This document shows, in pieces, positions 1 to 10,078 of a stretch of 64,000 bases of DNA. The position numbers and the translations under genes were made by a program. The first letter of the stretch is position 1. Every line of letters begins with the position of its first letter. The notes beneath the pieces were generated by a model. That model made no database searches. It saw only the letters and a program-made list of their open reading frames with translations, and was not told where the DNA came from. This DNA comes from Unio delphinus. Its lineage: Eukaryota > Mollusca > Bivalvia > Unionida > Unionidae. Location: assembly GCA_029339505.1 (NCBI GenBank), contig JAQISU010000342.1, positions 17,501 through 81,500 on the forward strand, read 5' to 3'.

Positions 1-260
1 ATTTTCTTGTCTTGATGTGAGATTATCACTGCTGCTCTTTCCTCGTTCATGGTAGCATCAACACTACCATAAATTCGAAATGTCGACCAACATCGAGATG
101 CTCCATCGCGCATGAATTCATTAAAACAATCACGGATTTTACCTATCATGCTTCTGTCACTTATTAGACCCTTTGGTACATCAGTGGAGACTTTATCAAT
201 ATTGAATTCATTTTTTTTCCAAGGCGTAATTTTCGATAATCTCTCGAACTCCTCCACATC
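1..260 (-). CDS. Conserved element protein, EEFER...ITPW family, copy A, partial
   Basis: The minus strand is open from about 260 to the left edge without a stop, and the gene continues outside the window. The protein begins with EEFERLSKITPWK and later has a CWSTFRIYGS stretch. A second copy on the plus strand from 10,079 has EEFERISTITPWK and LWSTFKI in the same order, so the family is real within this window. An in-frame ATG is missing here; the ATG-ATG at 262-257 is one frame off, which suggests a small indel. It lies head to head with the zinc-ribbon ORF that starts at 322, as in copy B. The function is not recognised. The context suggests an early gene of a virus-like DNA element. Confidence 0.6.
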
Positions 261-321
261 ATAATTAAAACAAGTATTTGAATAAATAATTTATTATATA
301 TAGAATCATAGCAAATGGCTT

Positions 322-624
322 ATGATAGGATCAGTAACCGCCTGTAACAAATTATGCAGCAATTCATTCTGTGGATATCATTTACAAACTGTACGTCGTG
401 GAAGCTTAGATCCGCTAACTTGTATCCGATGTAGGGTAGGTGTTCGGAGTAAATCACAATTGTGTCTCAGCAGTGGTGGTAAACGATACAGAGATATGAA
501 GCTTTATTATGATAACAGAATCAAATATTCCGTTATAAACTGTATCAGTGACTCTGACACTGTCAAGGATAAAATCATAAGAACACGTCAAGACTATATT
601 GATAGATTCCCAAGTAATTATTAA
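322..624 (+). CDS. Small zinc-ribbon protein of virus-like element, copy A
   Basis: An intact 100-residue ORF. Its N-terminal half has a C-x3-C-x4-CG cluster, then VRRG, then C-x2-C and GVRSK-x3-C, which looks like a treble-clef or zinc-ribbon fold. The C-terminal half is charged and has no recognised domain. A diverged relative lies on the minus strand at 9,792-10,001 with the same CG...VRRG...GVR order. Both copies sit divergently beside the EEFER-type gene, here about 60 bp away, so a shared bidirectional promoter is plausible. A DNA-binding or regulatory role is inferred only from the fold and context. Confidence 0.55.
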   Translation: MIGSVTACNKLCSNSFCGYHLQTVRRGSLDPLTCIRCRVGVRSKSQLCLSSGGKRYRDMKLYYDNRIKYSVINCISDSDTVKDKIIRTRQDYIDRFPSNY

Positions 625-664
625 ACCAAATAATACATTAAACAAATAATATTATAGTATATAA

Positions 665-985
665 ATGAACCAAGAATTTCAACCACATCCCGTGATTTCC
701 AATTATGAAGCGTCTCGTGACGGTATTATCAGACACCGCAGACTGAAGAACCCAGTTGGTGTTGTGAGTGATCAAGGATATTTGAAGACTGTCGCTGGAA
801 CAAAAAATATTATTGTCATCGATTTGTCTACGAGGTGTTTACTGGAGTGATCATGGATTGTTTTGTTAATGATCACATAAATGGTGTTAAAATCGATAAT
901 TGAAAACCCTAAACGAGATGAGTGTGGAAAACACTCAAAAAATTCGAAACCCATAAAAACATATAATACAGACAATATGGAGCAA
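665..985 (+). pseudogene. HNH endonuclease-like gene, frameshifted
   Basis: The first ORF (665-850) holds a NUMOD4-like start with SNYEASRDGIIRHRRLKN. After a frame change near 815 the core RFVYEVFTGVI follows, then NDHINGVKIDN at about 868-900, where D-H-I-N-G carries the first catalytic H and the following N of HNH nucleases. A further frame change leads to a short lysine- and asparagine-rich end near 985. The domain order (N-terminal repeat, VHR-like helix, DHINGxxxDN) is that of phage and virus homing HNH enzymes. It follows the zinc-ribbon ORF by 40 bp. At least two frameshifts make it inactive. Confidence 0.7.
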
Positions 986-1667
986 ATAGTATTCCAATAA
1001 ATGAATGAAGTCGGAAAATATTTCGATATTTGGGAGCCCTCAGTACGAAAAGTAGCAGTAGGGATATATCGATCGGCTTTTTTTTAAAAAAAAATAAAAA
1101 ACATAATTGAATTTACATACGTTGGAATTCTATTTTGTACTATATGTATATAGAATTAAGGGTAATGACTCGTGTAGGCTTGTGTGTGTAGTTTTGAAAC
1201 AACGATAACTCTTTTGTTGTAGTCACGTGTATCTCAATGGGATAATGTTTTTTTGTGTTGGTTTATTTTCCGCATCAGGTAATTTTTTTGTTGTCATCAT
1301 TATATCAGTTTGACCTTAACCAAATGGCATCTTTGCCCCCCAAACTGATATAATATAACAAAACGGCACTCTGCCTCAAACTAAAAAACTGACACAATTC
1401 CCCATACACTACCGGACTGGAAACAACACAACCTTGATTGCCCTACATGTACCCAAATTCCTTCCTGGCACGGAAAGAAAAACTACAATAACTGATTTGT
1501 CGAAAATAACAAAGTTGATCCAAAATTTGGAAAATATAAAACGGCATACGGAATAACTGTGATTGATACACATATATCGTATTCAAAAACACATACCCGT
1601 AGATTAGAACATTTAGCGTATTCCATACACGTTAGGATCTCGTCCTGGAGGCCATCGTTCAAAACTC

Positions 1668-1985
1668 GTGACAGGCATTGATTGTCGACGGTACCCATTT
1701 CAAAGGTTTATCTATATAATTGAAGGGTGCCAGCCTAAAGGTACTTGTGTACACCTCCCGTCACGTCAAATACATGACGGTATGATTTTGCACCCCCAGG
1801 ATTTTAATTCTTGGGGGGAGGTGTACTACAACAATGGCGCCCCCAAAATAAACAATAGCATGGATGCAAAAGCATACATAGATAAGATGAAATTATTTTT
1901 TTTAACCCGACCATTTATGTGCGATTGTACTTTTGCAAAAATAAATTTCATTACGTGCTTAAGTCAAGATCTGAAAACCCGCTAA
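1668..1985 (+). CDS. Hypothetical ORF, 105 residues, unassigned
   Basis: An intact ORF whose open frame extends upstream of its ATG to about 1,631. It contains DCRRYPFQRFIYIIEG, a histidine-rich middle part and a C-terminal cysteine pair. The composition looks protein-like rather than random, but no family is recognised. Part of the ORF overlaps a compact foldback sequence at 1,749-1,826, so the reading frame may be incidental. It sits between the HNH remnant and the late-gene block of the virus-like element. Confidence 0.3.
   Translation: MTGIDCRRYPFQRFIYIIEGCQPKGTCVHLPSRQIHDGMILHPQDFNSWGEVYYNNGAPKINNSMDAKAYIDKMKLFFLTRPFMCDCTFAKINFITCLSQDLKTR
1749..1826. repeat. Compact nested foldback (hairpin cluster)
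   Basis: Perfect 11-bp outer arms GTACACCTCCC (1,749-1,759) and GGGAGGTGTAC (1,816-1,826) enclose two smaller hairpins. One pairs CGTCA (1,759-1,763 or 1,764-1,768) with TGACG (1,775-1,779). The other pairs CCCCCA (1,793-1,798) with TGGGGG (1,812-1,817). The arms compete at their edges. The GC-rich arms stand out in AT-rich flanks. The role is unknown. Confidence 0.6.
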
Positions 1986-2345
1986 AACATACGGTGTTTT
2001 TACCACATAATGACAGAATAACTAAGAAATGATGAATGGGAAGGGTTCTTATAGAATTTGCAGTAAGACTAAAAACAGAAGGCAAACTTGTTTTGAATCG
2101 ACATATAAATGATATGTATGGGATAGACTTCTGTTAGACATATTACAATAAAACGTATGCCCTACTATGAACCAAAATAGTCTCACATAGTATCTGTAAT
2201 AACATGATAATTATTGTCAAATTCTACAAATTAGTTATACAACATCTCACCTTTCACTGTTACATTTATAGGTGTGTGATGAGTACAGGAATGTTTAAAC
2301 ACATTTAATTGTGTGAATGCGTCTGCACGTGCATATGAATGTTTG

Positions 2346-2478
2346 TACGTATGTATGTATGTATGTATGTATGTATGTATGTATGTATGTATGTATGTAT
2401 GTATGTATGTATGTATGTATGTATGTATGTATGTATGTATGTATGTATGTATGTATGTATGTATGTATGTATGTATGT
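2346..2478. repeat. (ATGT)n microsatellite
   Basis: Over 30 nearly perfect ATGT units run from the TACG at 2,346 to 2,478. Long open frames of tyrosine, valine, cysteine and methionine on both strands are artefacts of this repeat. Confidence 0.97.
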
Positions 2479-2886
2479 TTATATATATGTGTATACGATC
2501 ATATATATATATGAATGAGTGTGTGTCAGCAGCAGTGAGAGCGAGCAGACCATCTGTTGGAAGCGTCCCTTTACTAAACGAAAGCTTTTTACGAAAATGA
2601 AGAAAAAAAAACAACAAGAACTGTCACTAACTTTCGAAGGTGTCTCAAATCAAGTTAGTCAATTGTATAACTGTGCTGTTTTCTTGTAGATTTTTAATGT
2701 TTATAAAATGCCCATTCTGCGGCTGTAAATTAGATCTTTGTTATATAAACAATGATTGGAGAAGCGTATAACACGCGGTGAGCACGATAGCTACTAGAAT
2801 CAATTACTGACAGTCCGTGATTCTTTGAGGTTGAAAATTCAGAAAGTCATCAACACTTATTCAAACCTGTTATTTAAACATATATG

Positions 2887-3493
2887 ACTATGCTTCCTCA
2901 ATGGAATAAAAAGCTGAGCAAACTGAAGAAACATGAAGGCTTTTACAAGATCTTCCTGGTCGAATGTCTCATCTAGCAAAACCTCTTACCAAATGGAACA
3001 AAACATAAAGGAATACTCGAAGAATTACGTAATACATTTATTGAAGATATTTTAAAATCAATCGATACAATTGATCCAAATGATTATCAAGCGCATGTTG
3101 GACTTATGAAAATAGAAAAAAGATGTTGAGACTGACATATGGAAAATATATTTCCAGTCTGCAAAACTGAGCTGATATGTTTTATCAAATTATAACACAA
3201 GTCGAATCGAAAATAAAATTGCATCATATATAGGATTCATCATTGTGGTAAGCGATGTGTTTTGTCAATATGAAGAATGAAAATAGCAAAAGTGAAAGAA
3301 CAAAACCAAGTAAAGAAAGAACATTATCAGCATAAACCATAATAGAGAGAGAAGTTCTGCCAACCGTTTAGAAATGAATTTATAAAATTAAGCCAGGATG
3401 TTTCAAAAACAATTTAAAGATATGGATGATGTTCAATTAGATAAATATACTGCAGATGATTTGAATAATTTTTCTGAAATCTTAGAAAAATAG
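2887..3493 (+). pseudogene. Fragments of unassigned element proteins
   Basis: Several short open pieces have protein-like composition: a lysine-rich stretch at 2,887-2,970 (NKKLSKLKKHEGFYK), an acidic stretch at 3,020-3,120, and 3,398-3,493 starting MFQKQFKDMDDVQLDKY. Another open piece with IIFIIRHYNGSIRR continues past the stop at 3,493. They lie upstream of the virion-like genes on the same strand. Frame changes and stops separate them. No family is recognised. Confidence 0.35.
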
Positions 3494-3639
3494 CTTGGAC
3501 TTAATGAAGATGATTATCTTAAGATTATCTTTATAATTCGTCATTATAATGGTAGTATTAGAAGGAATGATCCAGATTTTTATAAAGGTTTCTGCAAACG
3601 TAGATCAACTAAAAACATTAGAAGATGTATAGTATGATA

Positions 3640-3892
3640 CTCCTGGTGCTACTGGAAGTGGCTTTCCAATCACTGCTTGGAGAAGCGGTCATTGTGCCTG
3701 TCCTAAGAATATTCTCGATGACGTACAACGTTTAGAAATACTAGTTGGAGGAGAATGAGCTCGAAATAATTCTTGGCAAATAATTACTGAAGCAGCTGAT
3801 ATTTGTCAGCGAGTAGTTATGGGTATTATCATGGACATTAGCATTTTTCGATCTCTTATCGATGCAATTGTTGATGGTTATCATAGTGACTA
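3640..3892 (+). pseudogene. Short helical element protein upstream of virion-like genes
   Basis: An open frame with one internal stop (near 3,757) contains DDVQRLEILVGGE, then an NNSWQIITEAADI stretch and a hydrophobic end. From memory, small proteins with an LxxLxxGExxAGNNS-type core occur next to capsid genes of integrated virus-like elements in invertebrates. I could not search for this. It lies directly upstream of the glycine-rich minor-virion-like ORF. Confidence 0.4.
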
Positions 3893-3957
3893 ATTGTCAC
3901 CACGATTATAATAATCGATAACAAGATGATCGTACACAATGTTCAACCTGTAATTTT

Positions 3958-4164
3958 GTGGGAGATACATTCCAGATTGCCAGCCGAAACAACGGAGTTG
4001 GACTCGGTAATATTGTTCATGGTTTATTTAGAATTATAGCCCCAAGAGCAGTACCGATCGCAAAACAATTAGCAATGAAAGCTGTTGATGTTGTTTCCGA
4101 AACGCTACTAATGCTATTGGCAATATCGGAGGTACAGCGTTTTTTGCTATCATATATAGATTAA
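3958..4164 (+). pseudogene. Glycine/alanine-rich minor-virion-like protein
   Basis: A 68-residue ORF with GNGVG-like and GLGNIVHGLFRII segments followed by APRAVPIAKQLAMKAVDVV. The pattern of glycine-rich amphipathic helix, proline turn and alanine/lysine helix resembles short membrane-active minor capsid (pVI-like) proteins of adenovirus-related and polinton-type elements. That comparison is from memory. The glycine-rich start extends upstream of the ATG, and the coding signal changes frame near 4,110 and runs toward 4,200, so the copy is broken. It immediately precedes the capsid-like gene. Confidence 0.5.
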
Positions 4165-4388
4165 CACAATTGATGCGAAGAAAACAACATCCAGTAAAAT
4201 GTCCAAGATCTTGAATGATGCCTGAAAATGTAAGGTAATACTAAACCAAGCAACAAATCAGAAATTATTAGCCTTGACTGTAGACGCACTGCGTCCAGAA
4301 GGAAAAAAAAATACAAGTCTGATAGCATGAGGTGGTCTTCATGTTCACTTGACAATGTCAAGACGACTAAGATGGTAATTATGAGCCA

Positions 4389-5704
4389 GTGTTCAAACGC
4401 GTATCCATCCCAGAATTCGACATGGACGTACGTGTTCTTAGATATGAATCGATATGTGATAATCAGTATTATTATTATGACGGAAAACAGCCAAATCAGC
4501 GTCGAGGGATCCAACTAAAAGTTCATGATACAAGTACATATTTCTTACCCGCTAAAGCGTTTATTGAAGTAGATGATGAACTTGGAAAACCTGATGATGG
4601 AGCATATAATGCTGATGTTAAGGTTGGTTTTGTTAACAATTCAATTATGGTTTTGTTTGATAGCGCTACATATATGATTAATGTAACAAATTTTCAAATG
4701 GTTCAAAAAGATGTTGATGTTGCTACAACGATAACAGGCCTAACTAGATAATGCGATGATTATACAAGATCAGCTGGACCATCAATCATGCTTGCTAAAT
4801 ATACTTCTAATAATATTGATAGAAAACAAGTAGCTATCGCTAAAGTATCACACGCTTCAGGAGCTGCAGAAATAAAAACAACAGTAATATCGATGAATGA
4901 TAACTTCAACATAGAATTATTTAAACGCTGATCAATGTTAAGGGTTATAATCGAATATTGTCATGTGCAATTCCACTATCTCGTTAGAAAGGTTATTTTT
5001 AAAGCCATGCATACAGTTGTACTTGTATTAAAAAGTGATGATAATGATGTTATATGCCGACCTGGAGGCGATGCTGGTAAGGTAATTTTATCAATACTCT
5101 CATGGTGGATGCCACTAGTGACTCCATCAGTCACTGAAGAAAATAAATGATAATCATTTTCTGGATACAGGTGTTAAATCATTGCCATCACTATTAACCG
5201 GTATATTTACATGGCATATATCATCACTACAAGGGGGTTTTGCGCCACGACATATATTTGTCTGCGCTTCAAGATTATACACAATTAAATGTTTAAGAGC
5301 GGAGTCATAACAAATTTGAAAAACTTGGTGTTTCTGAAGTTTCGTTAATGATAAACGGCCAACAGGATCCATCTGAAGATACTTTTCTTAAATTTGAAAA
5401 TAATTATGTAGCATGCGAGTATAATCGCCTGATGACATGTATGGGACGTGATCAGATATACATATATACTGCTTTGCAAATATCACAACTGGATTTTCAA
5501 AATCTATATCCGATCTATTATTTTTCTCTTGAACATTTTGATTTAACCAGGCAGACACTCGTTGATATACGCTTGCGAGCTCGTGTCAATCCTGCTGTTA
5601 TTCATTACAGTGCAAGTGCTGTTATACTTAGGGATACATCGATGTTGCTTGAAGGTGCTGGTGGACGAAAAAGCGTCATTGATGTACCAGTAGAAAACAT
5701 GTAA
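4389..5704 (+). pseudogene. Capsid-like (putative double jelly-roll) protein, copy 1
   Basis: Open segments in different frames line up as one gene of roughly 430 codons. Segment 4,389-4,751 contains VHDTSTYFLPAKAFIEVDDE and VGFVNNSIMVLFDSATY and ends at a stop after DVATTITGLTR. Segment 4,935-5,150 contains AMHTVVLVLKSDDNDVI and GDAGKVILSILSWWMPLV. A stretch near 5,180-5,300 has FTWHIS and RHIFVCASR. Segment 5,348-5,704 ends with an intact C-terminus. A second copy at about 17,940-19,023 shares HDT/QDTNKY, FVNNxIM, DVDVATTI and FTWHI in order. The length and position fit a major capsid protein of an integrated dsDNA virus-like element. At least three frame breaks and one stop make it dead. 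Confidence 0.65.
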
Positions 5705-5738
5705 TGTTTTCCAAATTAGATCACTCGCAATATTATAA

Positions 5739-6165
5739 ATGTCATATGCTAATCTGACTCAGGGTCATATTAAAAAACTAAAACCTACGTCAGTGAACAA
5801 ATCCGGAAATACAATAACGCTAAAATAGTCAGATTACTGGTGGTCAAAATAAACAATAACTGACAGAATGTAAAAAATCCAATGATGCTAAGAACGACAA
5901 ACAGGATTCCATCTAGCTCTTACTGTCGGTACTTTTCAAATATAACTAAATCAGATGGTATATTTTCACTAGCTGAGGCAATACTATCGTTAATTTCAGC
6001 CACGCCTCCTGCTGACGGAAAAGGGCCGCGTTAGGGGCAGTTGGGACATCGGCGGATATGGCACTTAAGAAAGCAAAGGAAAATGGATCTAAAACGAGGG
6101 ATGGATCTGGGACTTCCAGGAACCACCAGCCATTAGTACCGAATAGATCTGAGACTTCCAGTTGA
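5739..6165 (+). pseudogene. Small basic virion-associated-like protein
   Basis: The frame from the ATG at 5,739 reads MSYANLTQGHIKKLKPTSVN and stops near 5,828. Further open pieces at about 6,016-6,165 contain alanine-rich AVGTSADMALKKAKENG. A basic LTxGxxxKLK start followed by an alanine/glycine-rich body recurs, to my memory, just downstream of capsid-like genes in such elements. It starts 35 bp after the capsid-like stop. At least two frame breaks are present. Confidence 0.4.
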
Positions 6166-6345
6166 TGTGAAACACCAAAATGTCAAATTTTGAATTAAAC
6201 CATGCTGCTACAAATTAAAATAATAAAAACTAGGGTGTTTATATGCGAGATCAATTACTTTCCTTTTGATTCGTACGGGATAACACCGCTAAAAGAATTG
6301 ATGGTGCATGTTAATCCTCACTAAGCAGGGGTCTGATATTAAACA

Positions 6346-6546
6346 TTGCCATCATGGCCAACAACTGACCCACCATTATGCAGCCGTGAAGCAACTGCTG
6401 TACATGTCGTTATATCAAAATCAACCATACCACCCAATAAAGTTGTACACGAATACACAAGTTTTGGTTATCGTTTTAAATATATGAAAATTTATAATGG
6501 TATATATTTAAGGGAGATCGTTCTTGAAAGAGAAACCCGCTGTTGA
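6346..6546 (+). CDS. Unassigned short ORF between small basic and fibre-like genes
   Basis: A 66-residue ORF ending with FKYMKIYNGIYLREIVLERE, a plausible beta-rich protein end. Just upstream at 6,236-6,260 is a GVYMRDQL-like piece in another frame, which faintly recalls the entry segment of viral cysteine proteases, but no catalytic residues can be followed. Treat it as an unassigned remnant. Confidence 0.25.
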   Translation: MPSWPTTDPPLCSREATAVHVVISKSTIPPNKVVHEYTSFGYRFKYMKIYNGIYLREIVLERETRC

Positions 6547-6724
6547 AATATCAAAAGAGAGCCTACATAATCATTAAAAATGTTTAATTAGAATTGTTAA
6601 ATCTTGCAAATGCGGAAAATTAAAAATAAGTAATCTTTCTGGATATTATCGTTAAAATTAATTTAGTAAACGAAAATGGCATAGCTGTGTTTGATAATAA
6701 TTGAATATTAAACTCGTTGTTACT

Positions 6725-7480
6725 ATGTCAACGTTATCGGAGAATATTCTCGCGCGAGTGCAAAACCAAGGTGACACAATGACAGGCAAACTCAACATGA
6801 ACGGGAATTAAATAGTCATACTTGGATATGCAATATTCGACAAGGATGCAGAAAAACAGCAGTTATCAGATCTGAACTACAGAAACATAGACAATACATT
6901 ATTAAAATTACGGGTAGTATTTGACGTTCATGAAATGCGTTTGCAAATGTCCGTATAAATTGTAAAAAAAGATAGAAGGAATTGCTGTTGATTTCTTTGA
7001 CACTCCGTTGACAGTTCTCATGAAACTTTCTGATATTAAGACGAGTATTGAAAAGATTATGTGAGCACAGGACAATACTGTTAGCGATCTTCCAGTTATC
7101 GCCGAAAGGCGTCATAAGGTTAAAATACCAGGTAAACAAAATATTAATAATGTGTACTCAATACAGTGGGGATCTTTCACCTGGACACCTCAAAATAACA
7201 CCGTTAAGATTACTGATGCTGTTAGAGGTATATACAGATTAACGTTGAGTTTACCTTAGCAGATTAATGTATCATCAAGTATATCCACCGGCGTTAATAA
7301 TGTTAGTGTAATAATAGAAAATGGATCCACTGAAACACCTCGAATAGACTAGCATCAGCGTCACTCACATGGTATGCACCATTTGTAATTAGTTTAAGCT
7401 CAGAATATAATGAACGCTCCAATCAGTGTGCAACACTATATATACAATCAAGTAAACTAAATTATATCAATGACGAGTAA
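6725..7480 (+). pseudogene. Fibre-like protein with a GDTMTGKLNM shaft motif
   Basis: The gene starts at the ATG at 6,725 (MSTLSENILARVQNQ) and soon has GDTMTGKLNMNGN, then VILGYAIFDKDAEKQQLSDL. This is the classic xGDTMTGxLxMxGxxIxxLxxPxxxxDAxxKxY motif of trimeric tail and fibre shafts. After several frame changes a beta-rich piece at about 7,150-7,340 (WGSFTWTPQNNTVKI, then VNNVSVIIENGST) could be the head. The first frame stops at about 6,810. Virion attachment is inferred from the motif. The copy is inactive. Confidence 0.55.
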
Positions 7481-7499
7481 AAAAAAAACACATAATAGA

Positions 7500-7870
7500 A
7501 ATATCGCAGGCGTGTAGTCATTATTGATATAATAGTATATTCCGTGTCAGCTGTTATTGCTGGAATAAGTGTATTGACATCGACAATAACACCATTAGTG
7601 ATTGCCCCAGCAGTTGTAACTATTTGCGATTTAGCGTCAACAATAAGTGCTGTTGTTCTTAATCTAATTACAAAACAAAATATCTACTTGTAGCCAGATA
7701 CAACTTTACCAGTATATCATAAAGTCGAATACCGCCACGACTGCATATTCCAAATTATCTTCGCTGATATTAAGGACGACATAATATCATAATAGTGAGG
7801 TCATAACCGTGATTAAAATTTATGATGAAGCAACATCAGATATAGAAAAAAATAATAATGCCGACATAAC
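7500..7870 (+). pseudogene. Membrane-spanning element protein remnant
   Basis: Across two frames the region gives a strongly hydrophobic stretch, AVIAGISVLTSTITPLVI followed by VNLI-like residues, at about 7,545-7,690. A polar part (VITVIKIYDEATSDIEK) follows near 7,800-7,850. One or two transmembrane helices followed by an acidic coil resembles short membrane or minor virion proteins downstream of fibre genes. Stops occur at about 7,525 and 7,690. No firm family is recognised. Confidence 0.35.
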
Positions 7871-9790
7871 AACTGACACAGATTGTAGTTAAGACAACTC
7901 TAACAAAGACAACAAGTATTAATTAATTCCACTAACCCTGAATTTAACGTAAACTTACCAGCTGTAAAGAAAATTGCACGAGCACAAATACGAGTATATT
8001 ATAGTTGTGCAAATATCCGGTCAAAACGATTCGGGAGTCTACAGTCAAATAATTCACTGGTATGTCCACACCAAACAAAAAATCCAGATGCAACAGATGG
8101 AATTTTCTTAAACGACTCGCTAGAGGAGGAACAAAGTATGGTTATTCACCTAGATGAAATTACTGATTTTTTAAATCATTAATCAAGAACATGAAAACAG
8201 CGGAGAAAACTAGAGCAGTTTCACTGAATGTATATTTCTTATAGCGAGTTCACGCAATGAAATCGTTAAACAAATTGAAATATGAAATCAGCTCATATTG
8301 ATTTATAGAATATATTAACATGCCGGTAATTAATGCAATAATTGATAATACTGATTACATAAATAGATATAAAAAACAACTGTTCATTGCATATTAAATA
8401 ACAGAAGCGGATCTACCAAATTATTAATTTCCCCGGTATAACGCAGACATAATAAAGAAATCGACCAATGATATATTCGATGAATTCTTACCTTGAATTC
8501 TTGCAGAGTGGAGGAAAATACACTAATCGGCATATATACGGCGATACAACAATCATCCATATAATGGTGGTAGACATATATCAGCGGTAATCGTAACTAT
8601 AACCTCAACATTTGCAGTTAATCTTGTATGTGATTTAATTGATGGAAGTTATCGGACAAACACAGAAATATCAAATTAGGCCTCAGCAGTGATATAGTCT
8701 GTATACATTCACCCCTCAAGTAACCCTTGGATATTGAATTGTACAAACAAACTTAACCCAGTATATCTCTGATGACGAAATTTAACATTGAGAATACATT
8801 CCAAACGTACTAGCCAAATCGGTAATTTGGTGGTTTTATCGCGGGAAAATCTACAAGTGAATCTCTACATCCAATCGCCATGACTCCCTCAGTCGGATAA
8901 CTAAACTCCTACATTCGGAAAAGCCCCTGAGATGACAATTTTATATTTGTGATAGGATTACAACCATTTACTCACTCACAATCAGCAAATCGGATGATTT
9001 TCACGTTTTCTATTAGAATACACCCTATCAGAATGTGCAATTCGGACAACGGTCGTGAATTTTACGACCAATTACCTTTTCAGAACTTTCAGTTAGTGAG
9101 GAATAATAATATTTAGTAAGATTTTCATGCTGGACAATGTACAAATATTTAGTAATATTTTTCGGATAAGATTTTTACGCTGACCTAGCAACGGAATTAA
9201 ACTCCTACTTTCACTTTTTACGCTTTGGATCATTACTGCTGTCACTTTATATAATCCTTTATAGTTGTCTAATACGTTTGTTTATAGTTACAATTTTGTT
9301 CCAATTCTTGAGATAGTTGTAATCTAACTGTTTAAACTGCATTAAAATGAGATACCATTCTGTGTGCATTCAGTAAAATATATATTCTTCGTCTATCTCT
9401 GTATTCACAAACCTAATCGGACTCTTCGCAACTATTTTTATATATTTTACAACCTCCCTATTTTTGTAATGTTCGCTCCGTGTAATAGCTTGGAAAATGT
9501 CTCGAGAATTATCAAGTTTGTGATCGATCACAACACAATCCTTGATTACTCCGTAATAATTTTCGTATATGAACCTATGACAAAGATAATGTTTGTTTTT
9601 TTGCCAACAATGAATCTGAGATAACCTGTATTATTTAATGTTCAGTCGACAGTTTCTGTCTACACTATCACGAAATGTTGTATAGTTCTCGATCATAGGA
9701 TGTCTCACAGATGACTTTTGTTCCATTTATAAATAATACTGTTTTTAAAAATTTTATTTTACAAATCTATACTAATAATCTTCAAGGGGT
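7870..9790. other. Decayed right part of the virus-like element; no intact gene
   Basis: Short coding-like pieces can be read on the plus strand. Examples are NPDATDGIFLNDSLEEEQ near 8,080-8,170, MPVINAIIDNTDYINRYKKQ from the ATG at 8,320, and HISAVIVTITSTFAVNLV near 8,575-8,635. Each is interrupted by stops within 100 bases. From about 8,900 to 9,790 nothing protein-like is seen except an 86-residue hydrophobic ORF at 9,364-9,624 that I do not recognise. Confidence 0.35.
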
Positions 9791-9791
9791 C

Positions 9792-10001
9792 TTACAATTT
9801 GTTCACTGTCATTTTTAAAAAAAGCATAGTATCGATTATGCGCTTTGTATCTTTTACTGTCACATTATTCCATTTAACTCGAACACCACGTTGTAAACAT
9901 GGTTTGAGACTACGGTTCCCTCGTCTTACACTTTGTGATCGTTGTCCACAATATTCATTTGCACAGGTAATTTTACTAGGGATTGAAGACACTATCATCA
10001 A
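9792..10001 (-). pseudogene. Small zinc-ribbon protein, copy B
   Basis: A 69-residue minus-strand ORF with CANEYCGQ, then SVRRGN, then a lone C and RGVRVKW. This matches the cysteine and VRRG/GVR layout of the ORF at 322-624, but the second CxxC is reduced and the C-terminal half is lost after VKDTKR. It stands divergently from the EEFER-type gene with 77 bp between, the same arrangement as copy A but inverted in the window. Confidence 0.5.
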
Positions 10002-10078
10002 TTACTTTATACTGATTATGTTTTATTGATTCATTGTATATATAATATGTTTATTTAAATGTTTGTTTGAAATATAAT

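Noticed and set aside
2313..2617. Long ORFs of MYVC and THIY repeats on both strands
   Set aside because: They translate the (ATGT)n microsatellite and have no other content. The same holds for ORFs over the arrays at 25.9, 29.8, 32.5, 42.6, 45.4, 49.6, 54.4 and 60.3 kb.
6230..6265. Adenain-type protease gene in the virus-like element
   Set aside because: Only a short GVYMRDQL-like piece is seen, with no traceable catalytic histidine or cysteine.
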